DNA of 64,000 nucleotides from positions 5,751,748 through 5,815,747 of the forward strand of contig NZ_CP036266.1 of the NCBI RefSeq assembly GCF_007744075.1. Reading direction: 5' to 3'. Of the stretch, positions 1 through 9,629 are shown one piece after another; position 1 is the first letter of the stretch, and each line of letters begins with the position of its first letter. The DNA comes from Gimesia chilikensis. Its GTDB lineage: Bacteria; Planctomycetota; Planctomycetia; Planctomycetales; Planctomycetaceae. Under the pieces are notes generated by a model that did no database searches, was not told where the DNA came from, and saw nothing but the letters and a program-made list of their open reading frames with translations. A program made the translations under genes and the position numbers.

Positions 1-1035
1 ACCCGCTGGAGCAGCGACCAGATGCTCGGACCGGATCTCGGGGATCAACCGCTGCAGCGCTTCGACAAACGCAGGCTTGCTGAAGGAACGCCACATTTCG
101 CCCAGACCTGTCTTCCAGTATTTGCAGGCCATCTTGAGAAAGCCGGGATAGGTGGCTGCTTCCAGCAGGTCACGCAGATTGATGTTTGATTTCGTATACC
201 CCTCACGGGCGAAGGCCCAGACGGCATTCGGACCACATTCCACGCCGCCATGAATCATTCGGGTAAAGTGTACTCCCAGAAAGGGGAACTCCGGATTGGG
301 GACCGGATAGATCAGTGATTTGCACAGGTGCTCCGCTTCCGGCTTGAGTTCATAGTACTCCCCCCGGAACGGGACAATCTTAGAATCGGGATGGGCGCCC
401 CCCAGTCGGGCTACCCGGTCGCTGAACAGTCCGCCACAGTTGATGACCTGTTTCGCGGTAAAGTCACCGGCTCTGGTCTGCAGGGTAATGCCATCCGCAT
501 GATGCTTGATCCCGACGACCTCCGCACCGGTCTGGATCAGATGTCCCTTTTCCTGAATTCGCTCACCCAGCCGGACCGCCACCTGCCTGTAATCGACAAT
601 GCCTGTTTCGGGAACATGAATCCCACGGATGCCTGCCACATGCGGTTCGTATTCTTTGAGCCGGGCCTCGTCGATCATTTCACAGACGACCCCGTTCTGC
701 TGTCCCCGCTCAAAAATATTGTCCAGGGCACCGAACTCGCTTTCGTCGACAGCCACGATCACTTTGCCGCACTCGTCCCAGGGAATCTCCTCGGCAGTGC
801 AGAAGGCTTTCATCGCTTTGATGCCTTCGCGGCAGTTGATAGCACGCAGCGAACCAGGCTTGTAATAGATTCCCGAATGCAGGACCCCGGAGTTATGTCC
901 TGTCTGATGCAGGGCCAGTTCGTTCTCTTTTTCGAGGATCAACACAGAGGTCTGGGGAAAGCGTTGCGTGATCTGCCAGCCGGTCGCCAGCCCGACGATA
1001 CCCCCACCAATTATTGCGACATCTGCATTTTTCAT
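1..1035 (-). CDS. lhgO: L-2-hydroxyglutarate oxidase (LhgO), C-terminus cut off by window edge
   Basis: FAD-dependent oxidoreductase expected to oxidise L-2-hydroxyglutarate to 2-oxoglutarate and pass electrons to the respiratory chain. Translating the minus strand from the ATG at 1035 gives a dinucleotide-binding N-terminus ([17 protein letters not shown]), then [16 protein letters not shown], both typical of the LhgO/DAO family. The frame stays open for all 345 codons to base 1, where it reads LVAAPAG, a position near the end of family members of about 400 residues. Only the C-terminus is missing. It is transcribed divergently from the M20 peptidase at 1159. The family call is firm; the exact substrate rests on similarity to LhgO. 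Confidence 0.85.
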   Translation of the reverse strand, partial: MKNADVAIIGGGIVGLATGWQITQRFPQTSVLILEKENELALHQTGHNSGVLHSGIYYKPGSLRAINCREGIKAMKAFCTAEEIPWDECGKVIVAVDESEFGALDNIFERGQQNGVVCEMIDEARLKEYEPHVAGIRGIHVPETGIVDYRQVAVRLGERIQEKGHLIQTGAEVVGIKHHADGITLQTRAGDFTAKQVINCGGLFSDRVARLGGAHPDSKIVPFRGEYYELKPEAEHLCKSLIYPVPNPEFPFLGVHFTRMIHGGVECGPNAVWAFAREGYTKSNINLRDLLEAATYPGFLKMACKYWKTGLGEMWRSFSKPAFVEALQRLIPEIRSEHLVAAPAG

Positions 1036-1057
1036 GGATGACTTCTATACTCAAATG

Positions 1058-1069
1058 GTTGCCGGCAAC
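1058..1069. promoter_or_regulatory. Perfect 12-bp palindrome between divergent genes
   Basis: GTTGCCGGCAAC is a perfect inverted repeat in the 123-bp space between the divergent lhgO and M20 peptidase genes. TATACTC occurs close by on both sides (1046-1052 and 1070-1077). The position suits an operator, but no regulator is known and a palindrome this short can occur by chance. Confidence 0.25.
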
Positions 1070-1158
1070 ATATACTCGGAATTCGATAATTAGATCACTG
1101 AATCTCTCTCACCTTCATGTTTATCATAACTTAGCAGGATCGGGGTTACAGGAAAACA

Positions 1159-2532
1159 ATGGTTGAGCATGTTCGCGATTATTTAGAGCAACATCAGGAT
1201 CGGTTCGTCGGAGAACTGGTTGAGTTTTTAAAAATTCCCAGTGTGAGTGCCGACTCAACTCTCAAAGCCGAAACCCGGCGGGGAGCTGAATTTGTCCAGC
1301 AACAGATGGAAGCCGCTGGTCTGGAAAGCCAAATCATCGAAACCGCGGGACATCCGATTGTTTACGGCTCCTGGAAAAAAGCAGAGGGGAAACCGACAGT
1401 CCTTGTCTATGGTCATTACGACGTGCAGCCCCCCGATCCGCTCGATCAATGGCAGACGCCCCCCTTCGAACCCGATATTCGCGATGGTCATGTCTATGCC
1501 CGCGGTGCGACCGACGACAAGGGGCAGATGTATACACACATTAAATCGGTCGAAGCCTGGATGAAGACGCAGGGAGAACTTCCCGTCAACGTGGTCTTCG
1601 TGATTGAAGGTGAAGAGGAAGTCGGCAGCGACAACCTCGATCGCTTCCTGGCAGAGAACAAGGATCTGGTTGCCTGCGATATCGCGGTGATCAGCGACAC
1701 CAGCCAGTATGCCCCGGGCATCCCGGCGATCACGTACGGACTGCGGGGAATTCTCGCCTGCGAAGTGATTGTCAACGGCCCGCGACAGGATCTGCACAGC
1801 GGCGTGTTTGGCGGTGCGGTCACCAATCCTGCTAACGGTCTGGCCCGCATGGTAGCTGCTCTGCACGATGACCAGGGCCGCGTCCAGATTCCCGGCTTCT
1901 ACGACAACGTCATCGAGCTCCAGCAGGAAGAACGTGACCAGTTCGCTGCCCTGCCCTTTGATGAAGCGAAATTCATGTCGGACCTGGGTGTCAAAGCAGT
2001 TTCAGGGGAAGCAGAGTTCAGCACACTGGAACGCCGCTGGGCACGACCGACGTGCGATGTGAATGGCATGGTCTCCGGATATACGGGTGAAGGTCCGAAG
2101 ACAATCGTACCAGCCCAGGCGCGCGTTAAAATCAGTTGCCGACTCGTTCCCGATCAGGATCCAGCCGCCTTGACCAGAGCACTGGAGCAGTTCCTGCTCG
2201 AACAGTTGCCGGCGGGACTCACCATGAAGTTCATCGATTATCACGGCTGCAAGGGACTCGTGTTTGATTTCAACAGCCCCTACATGGCGGCTGCCCGTAC
2301 TGCGATTGAACAGGCTTTCGGAACGGCTCCGGTCATGATTCGTGAAGGGGGCTCAATCCCGGTGGTCGAAACATTCCAGTCGCTGGTGGGCGTCGAAACG
2401 CTGCTTTTAGGCTGGGGACAGAATACCGATAACCTGCACAGCCCCAACGAACGTTTCTCCCTCGAAGCCTTCCGTCAGGGAACCCTGGCCAGTGCCCTGC
2501 TCTGGCAGGAACTGGCGAACATTCAGGTTTGA
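1159..2532 (+). CDS. M20-family dipeptidase (CNDP-like metallopeptidase)
   Basis: Zinc-dependent cytosolic peptidase expected to hydrolyse dipeptides or short peptides. Metal-site motifs are in the right order: GHYDVQP with His86, GATDDKGQ with Asp119, the acidic triplet GEEEVGS at 151-157, ISDTS with Asp180, and a late His in NLHSPNE. The dimerisation (lid) domain lies between about 200 and 340. The 457-residue length is normal for the carnosinase-like M20 subfamily. The ATG follows AGGAAAACA, an acceptable ribosome site. No signal peptide is visible. Substrate specificity cannot be read from the sequence. Confidence 0.9.
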   Translation: MVEHVRDYLEQHQDRFVGELVEFLKIPSVSADSTLKAETRRGAEFVQQQMEAAGLESQIIETAGHPIVYGSWKKAEGKPTVLVYGHYDVQPPDPLDQWQTPPFEPDIRDGHVYARGATDDKGQMYTHIKSVEAWMKTQGELPVNVVFVIEGEEEVGSDNLDRFLAENKDLVACDIAVISDTSQYAPGIPAITYGLRGILACEVIVNGPRQDLHSGVFGGAVTNPANGLARMVAALHDDQGRVQIPGFYDNVIELQQEERDQFAALPFDEAKFMSDLGVKAVSGEAEFSTLERRWARPTCDVNGMVSGYTGEGPKTIVPAQARVKISCRLVPDQDPAALTRALEQFLLEQLPAGLTMKFIDYHGCKGLVFDFNSPYMAAARTAIEQAFGTAPVMIREGGSIPVVETFQSLVGVETLLLGWGQNTDNLHSPNERFSLEAFRQGTLASALLWQELANIQV

Positions 2533-2611
2533 ATTTCAGCGCAGATTGCTTGCTGAAATTTATTCAGGCGCAAGAGCCCCGAGTTTGGACAGTGCGCTTA
2601 CTTCGAGTCAA

Positions 2612-3955
2612 TCAGACCAGTTCGGGCATTGCCTTGTATTTATCGCGGTCGACCAGATAGCGGGGACGTCCCTGCAGGTCGTCGATGGTTGCAGATTCGA
2701 CATCGATCCCCAGGTTGCGATACAGTGAAGCGAAGACTTCCTGGAAGTGCACCGGACGATCTTCTGCGTATTCACCCAGCCGGTTGGTTGAACCGATGAC
2801 CTGGCCGGTCTTCATGCCGCCACCTGCCAGCAGTGCAGTTGAAACGCGGGGCCAGTGATCGCGGCCGGAATTGGCGTTGATCTTGGGAGTCCGTCCGAAT
2901 TCGCCCCAGACGACTACGGTGACGTCGTCCAGCATTCCGCGGTTTTCGAGGTCTTCGACGAGTGCCGTCACACCCTGATCGAGCATCGGCATGTCTTCAC
3001 GTCCGCGTTTGAAATTACCGCCGTGCCAGTCCCAGCGACTGAAGGCCAGCGTGACACAACGGGCACCGGCTTCGATCAGACGCCGGGCGGTCAGAAAGTC
3101 ATCCAGCAGTTTAGGGCCGCCGTCCGCTCTTAATTTAGGAGTTCCTCGTCCGTAGCGGTCACGCAGCGTCTGATCTTCTTTCGAAAGGTCCAGAGCTTCG
3201 GCGAGTTTGCTGGAAGTCAGAATTCCAAAGGCCTGCTGGGTGAACGAGTCGAGGCCGTCCATCGTGCCGGAAGCGTCAACCTGGCTACGGAACTGATCGA
3301 GCGAGCTGAGTACTTTTTTACGGTCATTCAAGCGATCCAGGGTGATCCCGTTGAGGGTCATGTCGGCCATGCCTTCACCATTAGGACGGAAAGGCGCGTG
3401 TGCCAGTCCCAGGAAGCCAGGATCTCCCGCACGTGCCCATTCCATGTGGCCCATCTTGGGAGAGAGACCGAGGAACGGCGGGATCGAGGGATCGACGGCA
3501 CCATATTTTTTCGAAAGAACCGAACCCAGGCTGGGCCAGCCGCCCAGGGGCTGGTTGTTGAAACGCTGTCCGGTCAGACACTGGAAGGCATCGTGCCGAC
3601 CATCAGAGCCAACCATGGAACGGATGAACGTGAACTTGTCTGCCATCTGCGCCATGCGGGGGAACTGATCCCCGATTTCAATACCGGAAACATTGGTCTG
3701 GATGGCGTTGAATTCACCACGGATTTCACTGGGGGCATCGACTTTGATATCCCACATATCCTGATGCGGAGGACCTCCCGGAAGGAAGATCATGATGATG
3801 CCTTTGTGCTGCTTTCGTTTGGTAGTTGAAGATTCCGCCTGCAGCAGTTGGGGCAGCGAAAGTCCGCCTAAAGCGAGCCCACCGATTTGAAGAAAGTTCC
3901 TGCGTGAGATCCGGTCACAGAATTGACTCTTTTGAGAACCCAGAATCTTGAGCAT
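2612..3955 (-). CDS. DUF1501 family secreted protein (twin-arginine leader)
   Basis: Planctomycete-type DUF1501 protein, a distant member of the alkaline phosphatase/sulfatase fold with no established activity. The ATG at 3955 gives MLKILGSQ followed by a twin-arginine leader ([18 protein letters not shown]), so export by Tat is likely; GGAG lies about 10 bases upstream. An in-frame start at 4009 would place 18 extra residues before the leader and is less likely. Family landmarks are [16 protein letters not shown] near the start, and [14 protein letters not shown] with GRDHWP in the C-terminal half. DUF1501 genes often sit beside DUF1549/DUF1553 genes, but none is here. A second DUF1501 gene lies at 38147-39574. 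Confidence 0.85.
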   Translation of the reverse strand: MLKILGSQKSQFCDRISRRNFLQIGGLALGGLSLPQLLQAESSTTKRKQHKGIIMIFLPGGPPHQDMWDIKVDAPSEIRGEFNAIQTNVSGIEIGDQFPRMAQMADKFTFIRSMVGSDGRHDAFQCLTGQRFNNQPLGGWPSLGSVLSKKYGAVDPSIPPFLGLSPKMGHMEWARAGDPGFLGLAHAPFRPNGEGMADMTLNGITLDRLNDRKKVLSSLDQFRSQVDASGTMDGLDSFTQQAFGILTSSKLAEALDLSKEDQTLRDRYGRGTPKLRADGGPKLLDDFLTARRLIEAGARCVTLAFSRWDWHGGNFKRGREDMPMLDQGVTALVEDLENRGMLDDVTVVVWGEFGRTPKINANSGRDHWPRVSTALLAGGGMKTGQVIGSTNRLGEYAEDRPVHFQEVFASLYRNLGIDVESATIDDLQGRPRYLVDRDKYKAMPELV

Positions 3956-4091
3956 CGTATCAGGTCTCCAAATCGTTTCAGGTGGGAATGTATGAGGAAG
4001 GCGAGCCACACCGAATTAGTTTATCAATCGCTAGTTCGGTCAGCCATATTAAAAATATCGGCGAGCCCTTATGTACCAGTATAGTTGTTTT

Positions 4092-4823
4092 TCAGCGGAA
4101 ATCCAGTGCAGATTGCAGTAGCCAGACAATTTGTTCAGTATTTCGCCGCATCTCAGAAGCGTCTAATCGCGGAAGTAAAGGCAGGGACTCAAACGCTGTT
4201 GTGGTATTCTCCTCCCCAAACCAGGCGACCAGGGAAGGATCTGCGTGCTGTTCATTGCTTTCCCAGCGGGAAAATTCGACCGCCGGAAAACGGGTCTGCA
4301 GCTCTTGAATCAACGCCAGAGCCTCATCTTGAGGCAGGCCTGCCAGTGAGAATACGAACGGTCGCTGCAGCAATCGCTGCTGGAGCTTGCCGATCGTCGT
4401 CTGTTTCACCGGATGAATGACATCGGCCGCAATCTCTACCAGTGGATCGAGCACGAAACGACGATACCAGCAGGCGGGATGCGGAATCGTCAGTTTGTTG
4501 TTCTCCAGGATCAGTTGATTAAATAACAACAGGTCCAGATCCAGTGTGCGGGCGCCCCAGCGAACCTCGCGAACCCGCCCCAGTTCCGTTTCTATGGTCT
4601 GAAGTTCTGTCAATAATGCCTCGGGAGAGAGCTCGACGGAGAGTTGGGCTGCGCCGTTCAGAAAGATCGCTTCTGTCTGACTGCCGACAGGAGTGGTTTC
4701 GATCCACTGACTGAGCTTTCCGACTACGATATCAGGGTGAGCATCAAGCCGCTGCAGGGCCCGGTCAAAGGTCTCCCGGACATTTCCCTGATTTCCCCCC
4801 AAGGCGATATAGCAGTCAGGCAT
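4092..4823 (-). CDS. folK: 2-amino-4-hydroxy-6-hydroxymethyldihydropteridine pyrophosphokinase with C-terminal extension
   Basis: Transfers pyrophosphate from ATP to 6-hydroxymethyl-7,8-dihydropterin in folate synthesis. Residues 1-154 show the HPPK pattern: YIALGGNQGN at the start, TTPVGSQTEAIFLNGA, and the signature RWGARTLDLDLL near 88-99, then IPHP. Residues 155-243 are an extra tail of about 90 residues with no family recognised. The ATG at 4823 is preferred over a TTG six codons upstream because GGA lies just before it and the HPPK fold starts there. The gene stands alone, with no folP or folB beside it. Confidence 0.88.
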   Translation of the reverse strand: MPDCYIALGGNQGNVRETFDRALQRLDAHPDIVVGKLSQWIETTPVGSQTEAIFLNGAAQLSVELSPEALLTELQTIETELGRVREVRWGARTLDLDLLLFNQLILENNKLTIPHPACWYRRFVLDPLVEIAADVIHPVKQTTIGKLQQRLLQRPFVFSLAGLPQDEALALIQELQTRFPAVEFSRWESNEQHADPSLVAWFGEENTTTAFESLPLLPRLDASEMRRNTEQIVWLLQSALDFR

Positions 4824-4982
4824 TGGAATTCCGGCAGTCAAAAGAAGCGTAAAATGAGAGGACGACTGCCTGCAGTTTAGTGAATTGAATCAGAAGTGCA
4901 ATTCCGCGGCTGCGGCTCACACTAGACGTCGAGACCTGCGAAAGTATTTCGCATTCCCGGAAATGTGCACGCTGTGAATGGC

Positions 4983-5156
4983 TTACATGCCGTGGTTGTG
5001 CATTTCTGTGGTGGCATTTTCGAACAGGGCATTCGTATTCGTACCCACGGCTGCGATGGCAGCCACACATGCCAGGACAATCGCGGCCAGCATCACTGCA
5101 TATTCGACAGCCGTCGGTCCATCTTCTTCACAGAGTAAGTTCTTGAGAAATTGCAT
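4983..5156 (-). CDS. Flp-family type IVb pilin, 57 aa
   Basis: Small structural pilin. The reading frame from ATG 5156 to TAA 4983 begins MQFLKNLLCEEDGPTAVEYA, followed by a hydrophobic stretch (VMLAAIVLACVAAIAAVG) and a short polar tail ending HNHGM. The acidic-Gly-x-x-A-x-E-Y pattern is the type IVb prepilin cleavage region, with the conserved Glu five residues into the mature protein and Tyr next to it. Length is normal for Flp pilins. No tad/cpa assembly genes or prepilin peptidase are nearby, so its assembly machinery must be encoded elsewhere. Confidence 0.85.
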   Translation of the reverse strand: MQFLKNLLCEEDGPTAVEYAVMLAAIVLACVAAIAAVGTNTNALFENATTEMHNHGM

Positions 5157-5542
5157 TGTTCGATTCCGCTATTCATACCTGTCATATTTTTCTGGAGTCC
5201 GCTGATCAGTCAGAGAGCGAACCATCCCCTCAATTCCGTAAACTATGACGCATGTTTAAAATTAGCTCATATTCCTGATCGAAAGCTGGAAAAACTGGCG
5301 AAGGTGTCCAAAAATCAGCTAAATCGGTAAGAGTTGCAGGTTTTTCCCGCAGGAATTAACGGGAAAGCAACTTGCAGGTCTGTTCAGACTGGCATAATCG
5401 GTGCATCCCTGTCACAATAAGAGACAGAAGACCGCTCCCGGACCTGAGTTATCATTTTTCAGGCTGTGCCGGTAGCGAGGATTGTGCGACTCAGTTCGCT
5501 GCTTCCCATTTCGTTAACTTTATTGGACAGGATACAATTGTT
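5157..5542. other. Intergenic region between Flp pilin and infA, with an unassigned bulged hairpin
   Basis: This 386-bp stretch separates the divergent Flp pilin and infA genes. No coding frame is convincing. It holds a long hairpin at 5332-5372: AGTTGC (5332-5337) pairs with GCAACT (5367-5372), and TTTCCCG (5343-5349) pairs with CGGGAAA (5360-5366), with a five-base bulge on one side and a ten-base loop. No U-run follows, so it does not look like an intrinsic terminator. It could be part of the infA leader. Confidence 0.4.
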
Positions 5543-5761
5543 ATGGCCAAAGAAGAGGCCATCGAAGTCGAAGGTACTGTAACCGAGGCGCTGGCAAATA
5601 CACAGTTTCGAGTCGAACTGGAAAACGGACACCAGGTTCTGGCGCACGTTGCCGGCAAAATGCGCAAGCACTTTATCCGTATTGTGCCCGGCGATAAGGT
5701 TGTGGTTGAGGTCTCTCCCTACGATCTGAATCGTGGACGCATTGTGTATCGGGAAAGGTAA
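5543..5761 (+). CDS. infA: Translation initiation factor IF-1
   Basis: Single S1-like OB-fold protein that binds the 30S A site during initiation. The ATG at 5543 begins [20 protein letters not shown], and the protein is 72 residues, the usual IF-1 length. Family motifs are present: [37 protein letters not shown] and the ending GRIVYRER. A longer open frame from 5372 is only the upstream leader being read through. RNase HI and RecG genes follow on the same strand. Confidence 0.95.
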   Translation: MAKEEAIEVEGTVTEALANTQFRVELENGHQVLAHVAGKMRKHFIRIVPGDKVVVEVSPYDLNRGRIVYRER

Positions 5762-5910
5762 AGGCCCGCGGCCTGCCAGCCCTGCTTGTGGAATTCACAG
5801 CCACAGGAGTTTTCACTGATGACGTGTAATCTCCTGTTGTTGCTTTGCGTGCCGGGCTGAATTCGATACGTTCTTATTCCCCCAGACCGACTTGCGTTCC
5901 CGGAAGACAT

Positions 5911-6405
5911 ATGCCCCAGGACTCAGCCCAGCTGGACTCTCTCCCGTTCGTGCAACTGTTTACCGACGGCGCCTGCCGTGGCAATCCGGGTCCGGGAGGT
6001 TGGGGAGTTATTCTGCGTCATCCCTCGACCGGCACCGAAAAAGAATTCTCAGGTGGAGAGGCAGAGACCACAAATAACCAGATGGAGCTGCAGGCAGTCA
6101 TCTCCGGTCTGGAACTGTTAAAGAAACGTTCGCGGGTCGAAATCATTACCGACAGCGTCTATGTTGCGAAGGGGTCCAAAGAGTGGATGCCCAACTGGAA
6201 AAAGAACAACTGGCGCCGTCGCGAAGGGAAAAGCTGGAAGCCCGTCAAAAACGAAGAGCTCTGGCGGCAGCTGGATGAACTGCTGCAACAGCACGAGGTG
6301 CGGTTCACTCAGATCAAAGGTCACAGCGGACATCCAGAAAATGAACGCTGTGATGAACTGGCTGTCGAATATGCGTTGAAGCTGCAGAATCAGACTGATC
6401 TCTAA
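5911..6405 (+). CDS. rnhA: Ribonuclease HI
   Basis: Cleaves RNA in RNA-DNA hybrids. The ATG at 5911 (MPQDSAQ) has GGAAG six to ten bases upstream and gives 164 residues; an upstream in-frame ATG at 5845 would add 22 unrelated residues. Catalytic carboxylates are Asp19 (FTDGACRGNPGPGGWG), Glu59 (NNQMELQAV) and Asp81 (ITDSVYV). The C-terminal catalytic His and Asp are in KGHSGHPENERCDELA. It lies 20 bp before recG, and the two genes, both acting on hybrids and forked structures, are probably co-transcribed. Confidence 0.95.
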   Translation: MPQDSAQLDSLPFVQLFTDGACRGNPGPGGWGVILRHPSTGTEKEFSGGEAETTNNQMELQAVISGLELLKKRSRVEIITDSVYVAKGSKEWMPNWKKNNWRRREGKSWKPVKNEELWRQLDELLQQHEVRFTQIKGHSGHPENERCDELAVEYALKLQNQTDL

Positions 6406-6425
6406 TTTACCGGTTCCGGAATGCG

Positions 6426-8501
6426 ATGACCGAACCTTCCCTGGACACACCGATTCAATTTCTACAAGGAGTCGGATCGGAACGCGCCGAGTTGCTGGCG
6501 AAGCTGGGAATCGAAACGGTAGAAGACCTGCTCTGGCATCTGCCCCGGAGCGTACTCGATCTGACAGACGTCCGCCCCGTAAATGAACTCGAGGAGGACC
6601 AGCTGGCTTCGGTCTGCGGAAAAGTGGTTGACCTCGACGCCCGTACGATTTCCCGTGGACGGACCATCTCCGCCATTCTCCTCGACTGCGGAACCGGCTT
6701 CCTCAAGGGAACCTGGTTTAACCAGCCCTGGGTCATCAAGCGTTTCTTCCAGGGGCAGTTGCTGATGTTCTCCGGCAAGCCCAAACGACGTTCGGGCAAA
6801 TGGGAAATGTCGCATCCCCAATACCAGGTACTCGAAGAAGATCTCGATGATCCCCAGGGGGTCGTACTGCCCCGGTACAGCCTGACCGAAGGCATCAAAA
6901 TGTACCAGATGCGACGCATGGTGCGGACCGCGGTAGAGGAATATGCACAGCTGATTCCCGACTACCTCCCCGAACCGTTTCGCGAAGAACACGGTCTGCT
7001 GCCGCTGGCACAGGCGGTGATCCAGATGCATAAACCACAGACAATGCAGGAATACGAAGCGGGCGTCCGTCGCGTTATCTTTGATGACCTGTTGGAATTT
7101 CAACTGGGCCTGGCCATGCGTCGGCGGCAATGGACCTGCGTTGACAACGCACCGCTGATCAAGGTGACTGCCAAAGTCGATGCCCGGATCCGACGCCTGT
7201 TTCCGTTTGACTTCACAGAGGGACAGGACCAGGCAATCCAGGAGATCAAAACGGATCTGGGTTCCGGTCGCGCCATGCATCGCATGCTGCAGGCGGACGT
7301 GGGTGCGGGAAAAACGGCCATCGCGATCTACGCCATGCTCGCGACGATTGCCGCAGGCAAACAGGCGGTTCTGATGGCCCCCACAGAACTGCTGGCTGTC
7401 CAGCACTGGGATACGATTAATCGCATCCTGAATCAGAGTCGGGTCAAACGATGCGTACTGACGGGCAGCCTGTCCTCAGCAGAGCGGAAAGCCACGCTGG
7501 AACAGATCGCCTCCGGTGAGCAGCAATTGATTGTCGGCACCCAGGCCGTGGTCCAGAAAGATGTGCAATATCACGATCTGGGACTGGTGATTATCGACGA
7601 ACAGCATAAGTTCGGTGTGATGCAGCGGGCACACTTCACCAGCGAAGCGAATACGCCTCATATGCTGGTGATGACGGCCACCCCCATTCCCCGCAGCCTC
7701 TGCCTGACTCAGTTCGGTGAGCTGGATATCTCCATCAATTCCGAACTCCCACCGGGCAGACAGCCTGTCACCACCAGTCGCATCTCGACGACTCCTCAGC
7801 GGAAGAAAGCCTGGGATTTTCTGCGGGCTCAAATCGAGGCCGGCAGGCAAGCCTATATCGTCTGTCCGCGGATCGACTCCGAGCTCGAGGAAAACAGTCG
7901 ATCCAGTGCGGAAGAAGTCTATCGCAAACTGCAGAAAAGCGAACTGGCCAGTGCCTCGATCGGCCTGGTTCATGGCCAGATGGATCGCGAGGAGCGGGCC
8001 CAGATCATGGAACAGTTCCACCAGGGCAAGATTCAGGTGCTGGTCTCCACGACAGTGGTAGAAGTGGGAGTCGATGTGCCTAATGCCACCTTAATGGTGA
8101 TCCTGCAGGCAGACCGCTTCGGACTCTCTCAGCTACACCAGCTGCGTGGCCGTGTCGGTCGTGGTATTCATTCCGGATACTGTTTTCTGTTTTCGTATAC
8201 CGAAAGCGAGGAGGCACTCAAGCGGCTGGCCGTCATGGAACAGACGACCAACGGCTTCGAGATTGCCGAAGCTGATTTTCAGGCCCGTGGTCCGGGTGAC
8301 ATCTTCGGAACCCGCCAGCATGGTGAGCTGCCTCTGCGTGTCGCCGACCTCAGACGCGATGACGACCTGCTGCAGGAAACACGTGAGATTGCGCTCCGAC
8401 TGGTTGAAAAAGGGGAGTTTGATCAGCCCCGCTTTGCGCCGCTGAAGATTCGCGTCCTGGACCGGTTCGGACAACTGCTGGACCTCGGACAGAGCGGTTA
8501 A
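6426..8501 (+). CDS. recG: ATP-dependent DNA helicase RecG
   Basis: Branch-migrating helicase that regresses stalled forks and unwinds R-loops. The 691-residue length is typical. The N-terminal wedge/OB domain (about 1-210) precedes the helicase core: Walker A ADVGAGKTAIAI, IIDEQHKFGVMQR (the family's DEQH box), TATPIPRSL, then STTVVEVGVDVPNATLM and QLRGRVGRG in the second RecA-like lobe. The C-terminus carries the RecG-type ARGPGDIFGTRQHG segment. The start at ATG 6426 is used; an overlapping ATG at 6421 is followed at once by a stop. It converges with the permease gene at 8508, with six bases between. Confidence 0.96.
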   Translation: MTEPSLDTPIQFLQGVGSERAELLAKLGIETVEDLLWHLPRSVLDLTDVRPVNELEEDQLASVCGKVVDLDARTISRGRTISAILLDCGTGFLKGTWFNQPWVIKRFFQGQLLMFSGKPKRRSGKWEMSHPQYQVLEEDLDDPQGVVLPRYSLTEGIKMYQMRRMVRTAVEEYAQLIPDYLPEPFREEHGLLPLAQAVIQMHKPQTMQEYEAGVRRVIFDDLLEFQLGLAMRRRQWTCVDNAPLIKVTAKVDARIRRLFPFDFTEGQDQAIQEIKTDLGSGRAMHRMLQADVGAGKTAIAIYAMLATIAAGKQAVLMAPTELLAVQHWDTINRILNQSRVKRCVLTGSLSSAERKATLEQIASGEQQLIVGTQAVVQKDVQYHDLGLVIIDEQHKFGVMQRAHFTSEANTPHMLVMTATPIPRSLCLTQFGELDISINSELPPGRQPVTTSRISTTPQRKKAWDFLRAQIEAGRQAYIVCPRIDSELEENSRSSAEEVYRKLQKSELASASIGLVHGQMDREERAQIMEQFHQGKIQVLVSTTVVEVGVDVPNATLMVILQADRFGLSQLHQLRGRVGRGIHSGYCFLFSYTESEEALKRLAVMEQTTNGFEIAEADFQARGPGDIFGTRQHGELPLRVADLRRDDDLLQETREIALRLVEKGEFDQPRFAPLKIRVLDRFGQLLDLGQSG

Positions 8502-8507
8502 ACGCTG

Positions 8508-9629
8508 TCAGGTCTGGACGCGATTCGAGAACCAGGCAGCCAGCGTTCCATTGGCAATCACCGGAAACCAGGCAGCCTGATCGGGCTTGAGCAGATTGGC
8601 ACTTCCCATGTAAAGAAAACATTGGGAGATGGCAAAGATCACTCCCATCACGCAGGAACAGATGGCGATATTCAGAATCTGGCTGCGGCTCTCTTTCCGG
8701 AGTACAAAGGGAATCGCCATCAGCACGGCGATCAGGTTCATGAACGGTCGCGTCAATCGGGAATGCAGGTCGAGCTTCTGCTTACGAATGGAGAGATCAC
8801 TGAACGAGGGATTGTTAATCCGGGCGATCAGTTCGGGCGTCGAAATCAGCGAGCTGGAATTACGGTTACACAACTGATCGCAGCCCACGTCAGTTACGAT
8901 GAAAATATCATTGGGATTCTTGCCAGGTAGTATCATCTTACGGGCGAAGGCCGCGATATCCAGGTCTTCATACTTCGGGAGTGCATCCTGCAGCACCCAG
9001 CCACCAGGCCGCGTTTCAGTCCCGGAAATGTAGTGTGCATGGGGGGCCTTCACGGTTACAAAATCGTGCACGGTCGGCTTGGAAAGAACGAACTCCGCAT
9101 TCACCATCCGCTGTTCCGTGAGATACAGTTCCTGCCCGTTGATCATGATCCGGGTACTGAAATCATAGACCGGCTCAACGAACTGCGCGCTGGTATCCAT
9201 CTTTCCCCGTTCTGCCTGAACCTTGTCGGCAATGCTGGGAAGAACCAGTTCCTGGTTGGCGATGATAAAACCGTTGACAATGATCGTCGCGATGGTCAGT
9301 GGAATCGCCAGGCGATAAGTCGGAATGCCGGCGGAAAGTACGGGGTTGAGTTCCCCATGTCTTACCATCAGCGAGAACACAACCACAGCAGCCAGCACGG
9401 TCAGAATCGGACTGACCATATCAAAGAAGACACTGGACTGGTACAGATAGGTCTCGGCCATCAGCCAGAGCAGCCCACCTGAGGAATCACCTTCCTTCAG
9501 ACCGGCCTGGAATTCATCGATATTTGTGAATCCGTCAAAGACGACATACAGACCATAGGTGGCTATGAATCCGATGATGAACACATGGAAATATCGTTTC
9601 AGAAGATAACGGTCAAAAGTTGTAAACAC
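8508..9629 (-). CDS. LptF/LptG-family (YjgP/YjgQ) permease
   Basis: Inner-membrane permease of the Lpt ABC exporter family, which moves lipopolysaccharide from the inner membrane to the periplasmic bridge. The 373 residues fit the family. The N-terminus FDRYLLKRYFHVFIIGFIATYG is typical, and hydrophobic segments are grouped at the N- and C-termini around a periplasmic beta-domain. The segment VFSLMVRHGELNPVLSAGIP matches the family's cytoplasmic coupling helix. Translation begins at GTG 9629, with CGGAAA just upstream. Whether it is LptF or LptG cannot be decided. No other lpt gene is in the window. Confidence 0.85.
   Translation of the reverse strand: MFTTFDRYLLKRYFHVFIIGFIATYGLYVVFDGFTNIDEFQAGLKEGDSSGGLLWLMAETYLYQSSVFFDMVSPILTVLAAVVVFSLMVRHGELNPVLSAGIPTYRLAIPLTIATIIVNGFIIANQELVLPSIADKVQAERGKMDTSAQFVEPVYDFSTRIMINGQELYLTEQRMVNAEFVLSKPTVHDFVTVKAPHAHYISGTETRPGGWVLQDALPKYEDLDIAAFARKMILPGKNPNDIFIVTDVGCDQLCNRNSSSLISTPELIARINNPSFSDLSIRKQKLDLHSRLTRPFMNLIAVLMAIPFVLRKESRSQILNIAICSCVMGVIFAISQCFLYMGSANLLKPDQAAWFPVIANGTLAAWFSNRVQT

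Noticed and set aside
328-1041. 237-codon open frame on the plus strand
   Set aside because: Antisense to the lhgO gene, which runs off the window edge; the minus-strand translation has clear oxidoreductase motifs.
6462-7406. 314-codon open frame on the minus strand
   Set aside because: Antisense to recG, with no recognisable family, signal or ribosome site.
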